This document shows positions 1-4,631 of a stretch of 6,703 bases of DNA, piece after piece. Source of the stretch: DATIYW01 sp035517415 (lineage in GTDB: Bacteria; Acidobacteriota; Thermoanaerobaculia; Thermoanaerobaculales; Thermoanaerobaculaceae). Where the stretch lies: NCBI GenBank assembly GCA_035517415.1, contig DATIYW010000210.1:1-6703 (forward strand), read 5' to 3'. The first letter of the stretch is position 1; every line of letters starts with the position of its first letter. Position numbers and translations under genes: made by a program. The notes under the pieces are model-generated. The model was given only the letters and a program-made list of their open reading frames with translations, was not told where the DNA came from and did not search any database.

Positions 1-225
1 GCGGCCCCGGTCCTGACCGGCGACGCCGAGCCCGATGACGCCGACGTGGCGCGGATCACCGCGCTGCTCACGTCGCACATCGAGGGGCAGATTCGCGCCC
101 ACCCCGAGCAGTGGGTGTGGCTGCACAAGCGCTGGCGGCACCAGCCCGGGGACGGCGACACGGTGTGGCGCGCCGACGGCCCGGTCGCCGCCGCGGCGAG
201 CCCCTCGCGAGCCGAGCTGGGCTAA
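1..225 (+). CDS. LpxL/HtrB-type lipid A acyltransferase, C-terminal fragment
   Basis: This is the last 74 codons of a gene that begins outside the window; it reads in frame 1 to a TAA at 223-225. The diagnostic stretch is HIEGQIRAHPEQWVWLHKRW, the C-terminal signature of the LpxL/HtrB/MsbB family (lysophospholipid acyltransferase superfamily), where a helix with an I-E-x-x-I-R pattern leads into hPEQWhWhH+RW. These inner-membrane enzymes transfer a secondary acyl chain from acyl-ACP to lipid A precursors in lipopolysaccharide synthesis. The catalytic HX4D/E motif lies upstream and cannot be checked. About 27 residues, rich in Asp, Ala and Ser, follow the signature; this tail looks unconserved. 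The next gene starts 66 bases downstream on the same strand, so co-transcription is possible. Which acyl position it modifies cannot be told. The actinobacterial relatives that acylate phosphatidylinositol mannosides usually lack this exact PEQW-WLHKRW form, so a Gram-negative enzyme is favoured. Confidence 0.8.
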   Translation, partial: AAPVLTGDAEPDDADVARITALLTSHIEGQIRAHPEQWVWLHKRWRHQPGDGDTVWRADGPVAAAASPSRAELG

Positions 226-291
226 GATGGCGGCCTCGTGGCGCGCTGAGTCGATACGGTCGCGACAACTTTCGGAGGATCGGGAGGACGC

Positions 292-882
292 ATGAAGCGC
301 ATCGCGTTGGGGTGCGGCGCGGTACTCGTGCTGGTGGTGGTGATCGCGGGCGTCGCGGTGATGGGGAGTTACAACCGCCTCGTCACGCTCGAGGAGGCGG
401 TCAAGAGCGCGTGGAGCCAGGTGGAGAACGTCTACCAGCGGCGCGCCGACCTGATCCCGAACCTCGTCGAGACGGTCAAGGGCGCGCGCGACTTCGAGAA
501 GTCGACGCTCACGGCGGTGGTCGAGGCGCGGGCGAAAGTCGGCCAGGTCAACGTCAACAAGGTCCCGACCGCGGAGGAGATGCAGAAGTTCCAGTCCGCC
601 CAGGACGGCCTCTCGTCGGCGCTCTCCCGGCTGCTGGTGGTGGTGGAGCGCTACCCGGAGCTGAAGGCGACGCAGAACTTCCTCGACCTGCAGGCGCAGC
701 TCGAGGGGACCGAGAACCGGATCGCGGTCGAGCGGCGCCGCTTCAACGAGGTGGCGCAGGCGTTCAACACCGCCCGCCGGCGCTTCCCGACGGTGATCAT
801 CGCGGCGCTGTTCGGGTTCCAGGAGCACCCCTACTTCAAGGCGGTCGAGGGCTCGAGCGTGCCGCCCAAGGTGACGTTCTAG
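292..882 (+). CDS. LemA family membrane protein
   Basis: This 196-residue protein matches the LemA family in length and architecture. A short K/R-containing N-terminus leads into one hydrophobic segment (about residues 5-24). The family signature follows at about 27-63: YNRLV, then a helix with SAWSQVENVYQRRADLIPNLV. The rest is predicted helical with long heptad-like stretches (65-165), as expected for the LemA helical bundle. The short C-terminus, EHPYFKA then PPKVTF, is typical. Cys8 is present, but the preceding residues do not make a good lipobox and the N-terminus is too short, so a simple membrane anchor is preferred. The ATG is preceded by GGAGGA at 283-288, with a second GGAGGA at 274-279. 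The stop lies three bases before the TPM gene, so the two are almost certainly one transcript and probably translationally coupled. The biochemical role of LemA proteins is not established; the lemA-TPM pairing is common and suggests an envelope function. Confidence 0.94.
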   Translation: MKRIALGCGAVLVLVVVIAGVAVMGSYNRLVTLEEAVKSAWSQVENVYQRRADLIPNLVETVKGARDFEKSTLTAVVEARAKVGQVNVNKVPTAEEMQKFQSAQDGLSSALSRLLVVVERYPELKATQNFLDLQAQLEGTENRIAVERRRFNEVAQAFNTARRRFPTVIIAALFGFQEHPYFKAVEGSSVPPKVTF

Positions 883-885
883 CCG

Positions 886-1611
886 ATGTCGTGGCGCCTC
901 GCCGCCGTCGTGGTCTGGCTCTCCGCCGGCGCGGCGGCGGCGCTCGACGTGCCGCCGGTCCCGACCCGCTACCTCACCGACCTCGCCGGCGTGATCCGGC
1001 CCGGGCAGGCGGATGGGATCGAGCAACGCCTCGCCGCGATCGAGACCGCCAGCGGCCACCAGGTGCTGGCGGTGATCTTCCCCTCGCTCGAGGGCGAGCC
1101 GCTCGAGGACTTCACGATCCGCTGCGCGCAGAGCTGGAAGGTCGGGCGCAAGGGGATCGACGACGGCGTGATCTTCTTCGCCTTCATCCGCGACCGCCGG
1201 ATGCGCCTGGAGGTCGGGTACGGGCTCGAGTCCAAGGTCCCGGACGCGATCGCCCGCCGCATCCTCGACAACGCGGTGCGGCCCGCCTTCGCCGCCGGCG
1301 ACTACGGCGGCGGCGTCACGGCGATGGCGGAGTCGCTGCAGCGCGTGTTCGCGGGCGAGCCTCTGCCGCAGCGCCGCCCGCATCGCGGCAGCCCGGACGC
1401 CACGCTGCTGATCGTCGCGATCGCCGCGGTGGTGCTCCTCCGGGTGCTGTTCGCGCGCGGCCGGACGTTCGGGGGAATCGGGCGCGGCGGATACTGGGGC
1501 GGAATGGGCGGGCTCGGCGGGTTTGGCGGCTCCGGCGGCGGGTGGAGCGGCGGCGGCTTCTCCTCGGGCGGAGGCTCGTTCGGCGGCGGCGGCTCGTCGG
1601 GGTCGTGGTGA
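886..1611 (+). CDS. TPM-domain protein with signal peptide and glycine-rich C-terminus (YgcG-like)
   Basis: This 241-residue protein has four parts. First is an N-terminal signal peptide (about 1-20; hydrophobic AAVVVWLSAGAAAAL, then DVPPVP). Second is a TPM domain (about 28-155), recognised by YLTDLAGVI, LAAIETASGHQVLAVIF, WKVGRKGIDDGVIFFAFIRDR, then RLEVGYGLE and the PDAIARRIL helix. Third is a transmembrane segment (about 172-190). Fourth is a very glycine-rich tail (198-241) ending GGGGSSGSW. This order matches secreted or membrane-tethered YgcG-type proteins. The TPM domain should face the periplasm, with the tail on the cytoplasmic side if the signal peptide is cleaved. TPM domains have been linked to photosystem II repair phosphatase activity in plants and to envelope processes in bacteria; no specific reaction is claimed. 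The ATG is three bases after the lemA stop and lacks a clear ribosome-binding site, so it probably depends on reinitiation after LemA. A heptamer repeat starts seven bases after the stop. Confidence 0.93.
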   Translation: MSWRLAAVVVWLSAGAAAALDVPPVPTRYLTDLAGVIRPGQADGIEQRLAAIETASGHQVLAVIFPSLEGEPLEDFTIRCAQSWKVGRKGIDDGVIFFAFIRDRRMRLEVGYGLESKVPDAIARRILDNAVRPAFAAGDYGGGVTAMAESLQRVFAGEPLPQRRPHRGSPDATLLIVAIAAVVLLRVLFARGRTFGGIGRGGYWGGMGGLGGFGGSGGGWSGGGFSSGGGSFGGGGSSGSW

Positions 1612-1618
1612 GAAGACC

Positions 1619-1646
1619 GGGGCCCGGGGTCCGGGGTCAGGGATCC
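1619..1646 (+). repeat. GGGGTCC-type heptamer tandem repeat, copy A
   Basis: Four 7-base units lie in perfect register: GGGGCCC (1619-1625), GGGGTCC (1626-1632), GGGGTCA (1633-1639) and GGGATCC (1640-1646). The array begins seven bases after the stop of the TPM gene and is G-rich on that gene's coding strand. Bases 1631-1648 match the reverse complement of 4598-4615 in copy C with one mismatch (17 of 18). The four G-runs with three-base spacers satisfy the usual G-quadruplex pattern. It fills part of the 78-base gap before mtaD; no U-tract follows, so this is not a standard intrinsic terminator. Confidence 0.85.
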
Positions 1647-1689
1647 GGCACGAGACACGCCGGTCCGCCGGAAGCGGGCTGGAGGGAAC

Positions 1690-3015
1690 GTGGCAGAGGT
1701 TGACCTGATCGTGACGGGGGGCACGGTGCTGACGATGGCGCCGGGCAGCGAGCCGATCGCGGACGGCGCGGTGGCCGTGCGCGGCGGCGCGATCGTGGCG
1801 GTCGGTCCGGCCGCGGCGGTGCTCGCGGACGCCAAACCGGCGCGGCAGCTCGACGCCGGCGGCGGGCTGATCCTCCCCGGCTTCGTCAACACCCACACCC
1901 ACCTGGCGATGGTGCTGCTGCGCGGCCTCGCCGACGACCTGCCGCTGCGCGAGTGGCTCGAGCAGCACATCTGGCCCGCCGAGCGCGCGATGATGGACGC
2001 GGAGATGGTCGCCCTCGGCACCCGGCTGGCGGCGGCGGAGCTGCTCAAGGCCGGCGTGACGACCGCGTGCGACATGTACTTCCACTCCGGCCGTGTGATC
2101 GAGGTGGTGAAGGCCGCGGGGCTGCGCACGGTCGTGCCGGAGTCGCTGATCGACTTCGCGACCCCCGCCTGCCCGACTCCGGCGCACGCGCTCGCGCGCC
2201 AGCGCGAGCTGCTCGAGCTCTTCCGCGACGACCCGCTGGTGGTGCCGGCGGTCGCGCCGCACTCGCCGTACAGCGTCTCGGCGGAGAACCTGGTCAAGGA
2301 GGCGGAGCTCGCCGAGGAGTTCGGCGCGCCGCTCATCATCCACCTCGCCGAGACGCGCTGGGAGGTGGAGAAGATCCGCTCCGCCAAGGGCGTCACGCCG
2401 GTCGCCTACCTCGCCGATCTCGGCATCCTCTCGGAGCGGACGGTCGCCGCGCACTGCGTCCACGTCGACGAGGCCGACCTCGACCTGCTCGCCGAGTTCG
2501 AGGTCGGCGTGGCGTCGAACCCCGCCTCCAACCTCAAGCTCGCGAGCGGCGTCGCGCCGCTGCCGCAGATGCTCGCGCGCGGCATCAAGGTCAGCTTCGG
2601 CACCGACGGCGCCGCCTCCAACAACACGCTCGACCTGCTCCGCGACGCGCAGATGGCGGCGATGATCTACAAGGGGCTGAGCGGCGACCCGACGACGATG
2701 CCGGCGCGCACCGTGGCGGAGCTGCTGACGGTCGGCGGCGCGAGGGTGCTCGGTCTCGACGGGCGGATCGGCACGCTCGAGCCGGGCAAGCGCGCCGACC
2801 TCATCTGCCTCGCCGTCGACTCGCCGCACGCGACGCCGGTCTACGACCCGTTCTCCCACCTCGCCTACGCGGCGCGCGCCTCCGACGTGCGGCACACCGT
2901 CGTCGACGGCGAGGTCGTGGTCGAGGACCGCCGTCTGACCAGGATCGACGAGGCGGAGCTGCTGGAGTCCGTCCGCCACGCCGCCGCCAAGGTCAAGGCC
3001 GCGGTGCCCCGGTAG
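1690..3015 (+). CDS. mtaD: 5'-methylthioadenosine/S-adenosylhomocysteine deaminase (MtaD type)
   Basis: This 441-residue amidohydrolase is of the ATZ/TRZ-MtaD branch. The enzyme deaminates S-adenosylhomocysteine and 5'-methylthioadenosine to the inosyl products, part of salvage after SAM-dependent reactions in the cytoplasm. Visible active-site elements are the metal ligands H69 and H71 in GFVNTHTH, H218 in IIHLAET and D306 in SFGTDGAAS. Further active-site positions are E98 (WPAERA), H191 (VAPHSPYS), E221 (HLAET) and H255 (AAHCVH). The spacing corresponds to the Thermotoga maritima TM0936 set. The N-terminal beta-strand domain (1-60) and the C-terminal GTLEPGKRADLICL close the fold; length is normal. 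The start is GTG at 1690, four bases after GGAGG (1681-1685); no ATG near the N-terminus fits better. It lies 78 bases after the TPM gene, with the heptamer repeat between, so shared transcription is uncertain. No mtnP or ahcY is next to it. A guanine or chlorohydrolase-type relative is the main alternative. Confidence 0.93.
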   Translation: MAEVDLIVTGGTVLTMAPGSEPIADGAVAVRGGAIVAVGPAAAVLADAKPARQLDAGGGLILPGFVNTHTHLAMVLLRGLADDLPLREWLEQHIWPAERAMMDAEMVALGTRLAAAELLKAGVTTACDMYFHSGRVIEVVKAAGLRTVVPESLIDFATPACPTPAHALARQRELLELFRDDPLVVPAVAPHSPYSVSAENLVKEAELAEEFGAPLIIHLAETRWEVEKIRSAKGVTPVAYLADLGILSERTVAAHCVHVDEADLDLLAEFEVGVASNPASNLKLASGVAPLPQMLARGIKVSFGTDGAASNNTLDLLRDAQMAAMIYKGLSGDPTTMPARTVAELLTVGGARVLGLDGRIGTLEPGKRADLICLAVDSPHATPVYDPFSHLAYAARASDVRHTVVDGEVVVEDRRLTRIDEAELLESVRHAAAKVKAAVPR

Positions 3016-3054
3016 CCGGCGCGCCGCCCGCGGCTCGGACGGCGACCGACGCTC

Positions 3055-3561
3055 TCAGTCCTTCTTCGCGCCGCCGAGGATCTTGCGCACGTGCTCGGCG
3101 CTGATGCGGATCCGCACCGGGCCCTCGCGCCGCGGCGCCGGCCGGTTCGTCTCCGGGAGCGAGGCCTCCGCGGCGACCGGGGTGGGCTCCGGCGTCTGGT
3201 CCAGCGGCGCCGCCGGCGTCGACTCGCTGTGGAACAGGATCGACGACGAAAGCCGGGCGAGCGCCTCCGGCGGCACTTCCTCGAACTCGAGGCCGGCGCG
3301 GTACATGAGCACGCGCTGGTCCTTCGCGTCGAGGCCGAACCCCCAGGCGCGGCAACGGCGGACCGTGGCGCGGACGATGAACTCGCCGCCCTCGAGCTGG
3401 ATGCGCAGGTCGCACGGCACCTGCGGGCGGAGGCTGTTGACGAGCTCGATCTGCGCGCCGCGCGAGGAGATGTCGAGGATGCGCGCGGGCAGTGACGTCT
3501 TGACCTTGGCGTTCAGCCGGTGCTGCGGTTCGACTCGCGGTACGGCGCGCCGCTCGTTCAT
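3055..3561 (-). CDS. PilZ-domain protein with Pro/Ala-rich C-terminal extension
   Basis: With the start chosen here this protein has 168 residues. It opens MNERRAVPRVE, giving the PilZ RxxxR element (R5-R9). DISSRGAQIEL gives the second cyclic-di-GMP element DxSxxG (D30, S32, G35). Beta-strand segments follow, ending YRAGLEFEEVP at about 88-97, which is the usual close of a PilZ barrel. Both nucleotide-binding motifs are intact, so binding of cyclic-di-GMP is likely. Beyond about residue 112 comes a low-complexity Pro/Ala/Glu linker, then a basic tail of about 20 residues (VRIRISAEHVRKILGG). No membrane segment or enzymatic domain is present, so it is probably a cytoplasmic adaptor; its target is unknown. 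The ATG at 3561 has GGGGGA just upstream and suits the predicted promoter. An ATG at 3576 would add five residues (MSGGW) and cannot be excluded. The stop faces mtaD across 39 bases; the start diverges from sodA. Confidence 0.88.
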   Translation of the reverse strand: MNERRAVPRVEPQHRLNAKVKTSLPARILDISSRGAQIELVNSLRPQVPCDLRIQLEGGEFIVRATVRRCRAWGFGLDAKDQRVLMYRAGLEFEEVPPEALARLSSSILFHSESTPAAPLDQTPEPTPVAAEASLPETNRPAPRREGPVRIRISAEHVRKILGGAKKD

Positions 3562-3593
3562 CCATCCCCCAGACATTCACAGCCGGTAGCCAC

Positions 3594-3622
3594 AATGTAG
3601 ACGAGGGCCCGCGAAATTTCCA
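3594..3622 (-). promoter_or_regulatory. Possible sigma-70-type promoter for the PilZ gene
   Basis: On the minus strand, TGGAAA (3622-3617) and TACATT (3599-3594) are separated by exactly 17 bases. Each matches four of six consensus positions. Transcription would start near 3587, giving a leader of about 26 bases to the ATG at 3561 but only about 10 to the ATG at 3576. That supports the inner start. The box pair sits in a locally AT-richer patch of a very GC-rich region. It is a weak call made on consensus and spacing alone. Confidence 0.35.
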
Positions 3623-3685
3623 GCGCGCCCGGGCCGGCGGGCGCGGCGCGGGTCGCCGCGGGCGGGCGCCGGCCACGCCGGGAAT

Positions 3686-3699
3686 GGCGCTCAAGCGCC
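3686..3699. promoter_or_regulatory. 14-base palindrome in the pilZ-sodA divergent region
   Basis: GGCGCT-CA-AGCGCC is a perfect inverted repeat with six-base arms and a two-base centre. It lies about 94 bases upstream of the sodA ATG and about 125 bases upstream of the PilZ start. It could be an operator for either gene, but no regulator family is recognised from its sequence. GC-rich DNA yields such palindromes by chance fairly often. Confidence 0.3.
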
Positions 3700-3792
3700 T
3701 GCGGTTAGGCGAGACGGCGTCGAACAACCGCTTCTCAATGCCGGCCCCGCGCCGGCGGACCGCGAAGCAGACCAAAGGAGGACTTGCGAGCA

Positions 3793-4407
3793 ATGGCGAC
3801 ACACGCGCTTCCCGCTCTCCCCTACGCCTACGGCGCGCTGGAGCCGTGGATCGATGAGCAGACCATGCGCATCCACCACGACAAGCACCACCAGGCGTAC
3901 CTCGACAACCTGCTCAAGGCGATCAACGGCACCGAGTGGGAGAAGACCGACCCGCACAAGCTGCTCGCCGACCTCAACCACGTCCCGGAGAACATCCGCA
4001 ACGCCGTGCGCAACCACGGCGGCGGCTTCGTCAACCACAACCTGTTCTGGGAGGTGATGGCGCCGAAGGCCGGCGGCGCTCCGGCCGGCGAGCTGGCGGC
4101 CGCGATCAACGGCGCGTTCGGCAGCTTCGACTCGTTCAAGGAGAAGTTCACCGCCGCCGCGATGGGGCAGTTCGGCAGCGGCTGGGCGTGGCTGGTGGCC
4201 GGCCACGACGGCAAGCTCGGCCTCTACAGCCTGGCCAACCAGGACAGCCCGCTCTCCAAGGGCGACAAGCCGATCCTCGGCCTCGACGTGTGGGAGCACG
4301 CCTACTACCTCAAGTACCAGAACCGCCGCGCGGAGTACGTCGGCGCGTTCTGGAACGTCGTCAACTGGCCGAAGGTGGCGGAGAACCTCGCCAAAGCGAA
4401 GAAGTAG
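3793..4407 (+). CDS. sodA: Superoxide dismutase, Mn type
   Basis: This 204-residue enzyme converts superoxide to oxygen and hydrogen peroxide; no signal peptide is seen, so it is cytoplasmic. Almost every family block is present: LPALPYAYGALEPWID, IHHDKHHQAYLDNL, the FVNHNLFW helix, QFGSGWAWLV, ANQDSPL, and LDVWEHAYYLKYQNRR. Metal ligands are H28, H82, D165 and H169. The active-site Gln is in ANQDSPL (Q150) and Gly occupies the NHGGGFVNH region. Both are typical of Mn rather than Fe enzymes, though a cambialistic enzyme cannot be excluded. The ATG at 3793 is chosen because AAGGAGGA (3775-3782) ends ten bases before it. An upstream in-frame TTG at 3784 would sit one base from that site and is unlikely. 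The gene stands alone, divergent from the PilZ gene and convergent with ugd. A GGGGTCC heptamer begins at the last base of its stop codon. Confidence 0.97.
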   Translation: MATHALPALPYAYGALEPWIDEQTMRIHHDKHHQAYLDNLLKAINGTEWEKTDPHKLLADLNHVPENIRNAVRNHGGGFVNHNLFWEVMAPKAGGAPAGELAAAINGAFGSFDSFKEKFTAAAMGQFGSGWAWLVAGHDGKLGLYSLANQDSPLSKGDKPILGLDVWEHAYYLKYQNRRAEYVGAFWNVVNWPKVAENLAKAKK

Positions 4408-4427
4408 GGGCGAGGGGTCCGGGGTCC
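4407..4427 (+). repeat. GGGGTCC-type heptamer tandem repeat, copy B
   Basis: Three units lie in register: GGGGCGA (4407-4413, sharing its first G with the sodA TAG stop), GGGGTCC (4414-4420) and GGGGTCC (4421-4427). The array is G-rich on the sodA coding strand. Bases 4414-4428 are perfectly complementary to 4585-4599, and equally to 4592-4606, in copy C. A read-through transcript could therefore pair the two copies. Only three G-runs are present, so a stand-alone intramolecular quadruplex is less likely than in copies A and C. Confidence 0.75.
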
Positions 4428-4460
4428 GAACGACCAAGAAAACCCTGGCTGAGAGCTCGA

Positions 4461-4496
4461 GGGCCGGGCCCAAGTGAGGCCCGGCTCGCTGTTTCT
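4461..4496 (+). terminator. Candidate intrinsic terminator after sodA
   Basis: A perfect eight-base stem GCCGGGCC (4463-4470) / GGCCCGGC (4478-4485) encloses the seven-base loop CAAGTGA. It can be lengthened by a G-T wobble (4462-4486) and a G-C pair (4461-4487). It is followed by TCGC and then the T-rich TGTTTCT (4490-4496). The position, 54 bases after the sodA stop, suits a terminator. The T-tract is short, interrupted and a few bases away, so efficiency is doubtful. On the minus strand no T-tract directly follows the stem, so it is probably not the ugd terminator. Confidence 0.45.
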
Positions 4497-4527
4497 GGAT
4501 CTGCGTGGCTACCCAACGCTAACGCGC

Positions 4528-4547
4528 CTGCTCACGAGTTCGAGCAG
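4528..4547. other. Hairpin in the sodA-ugd convergent spacer
   Basis: CTGCTC (4528-4533) and GAGCAG (4542-4547) form a perfect six-base stem around an eight-base loop. It lies within the lower-GC spacer between copies B and C of the heptamer repeat. No T-tract follows on either strand, and no RNA family is recognised. It may simply contribute to the structured 3' ends of the two convergent transcripts. Confidence 0.4.
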
Positions 4548-4585
4548 AGCGACGCCGGTCCTCGCTTTTGTGTCGTTGTGTTTCC

Positions 4586-4627
4586 GGACCCCGGACCCCG
4601 GACCCCTGACCCCGGTTCCCTGTCCCC
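4586..4627 (-). repeat. GGGGTCC-type heptamer tandem repeat, copy C
   Basis: This is the longest copy: six 7-base units. On the plus strand they are GGACCCC three times (4586-4592, 4593-4599, 4600-4606), then TGACCCC, GGTTCCC and TGTCCCC (to 4627). Read on the minus strand, the array begins four bases after the ugd stop with degenerate units and becomes perfect GGGGTCC further away, so it is again G-rich on the coding strand of the gene it follows. It contains six G-runs with three- or four-base spacers. Its orientation is inverted relative to copy B. Confidence 0.87.
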
Positions 4628-4631
4628 TGCC

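Noticed and set aside
226..291. Promoter for lemA in the gap after the acyltransferase gene
   Set aside because: TCGATACGG is the only -10-like string and nothing resembling a -35 lies at the proper distance, so no call is made.
111..1703. A 530-codon plus-strand frame across lemA and the TPM gene
   Set aside because: The translation is Arg/Gly/Ala-rich without any recognisable motif, and it is out of frame with two clear genes.
1302..2396. A 364-codon open frame on the minus strand overlapping the TPM and mtaD genes
   Set aside because: It is antisense to two genes with unmistakable families, and its product is a Ser/Pro/Arg-rich string with no domain. GC-rich DNA lacks stop codons by chance.
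3016..3054. Terminator between mtaD and the PilZ gene
   Set aside because: The 39 bases are GC-rich with short palindromes such as GGCGCGCC but have no stem followed by a T-tract on either strand.
3784..3792. In-frame TTG as an upstream start for sodA
   Set aside because: It is one base from the strong AAGGAGGA site, and the family N-terminus begins at the ATG at 3793.
4538..4546. GTTCGAGC resembling a tRNA T-loop
   Set aside because: No acceptor, D or anticodon arms can be folded around it; the bases are part of the 4528-4547 hairpin.
4511..4580. Possible integron attC site: ACCCAAC (4511-4517) fits RYYYAAC, with a hairpin next to it and GTCGTTGTGT further on
   Set aside because: The partner core at the other end would need GTTRRRY, but GTTGTGT breaks the pattern, and the inner L'' and L' boxes do not pair. 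No integrase or cassette gene is nearby.
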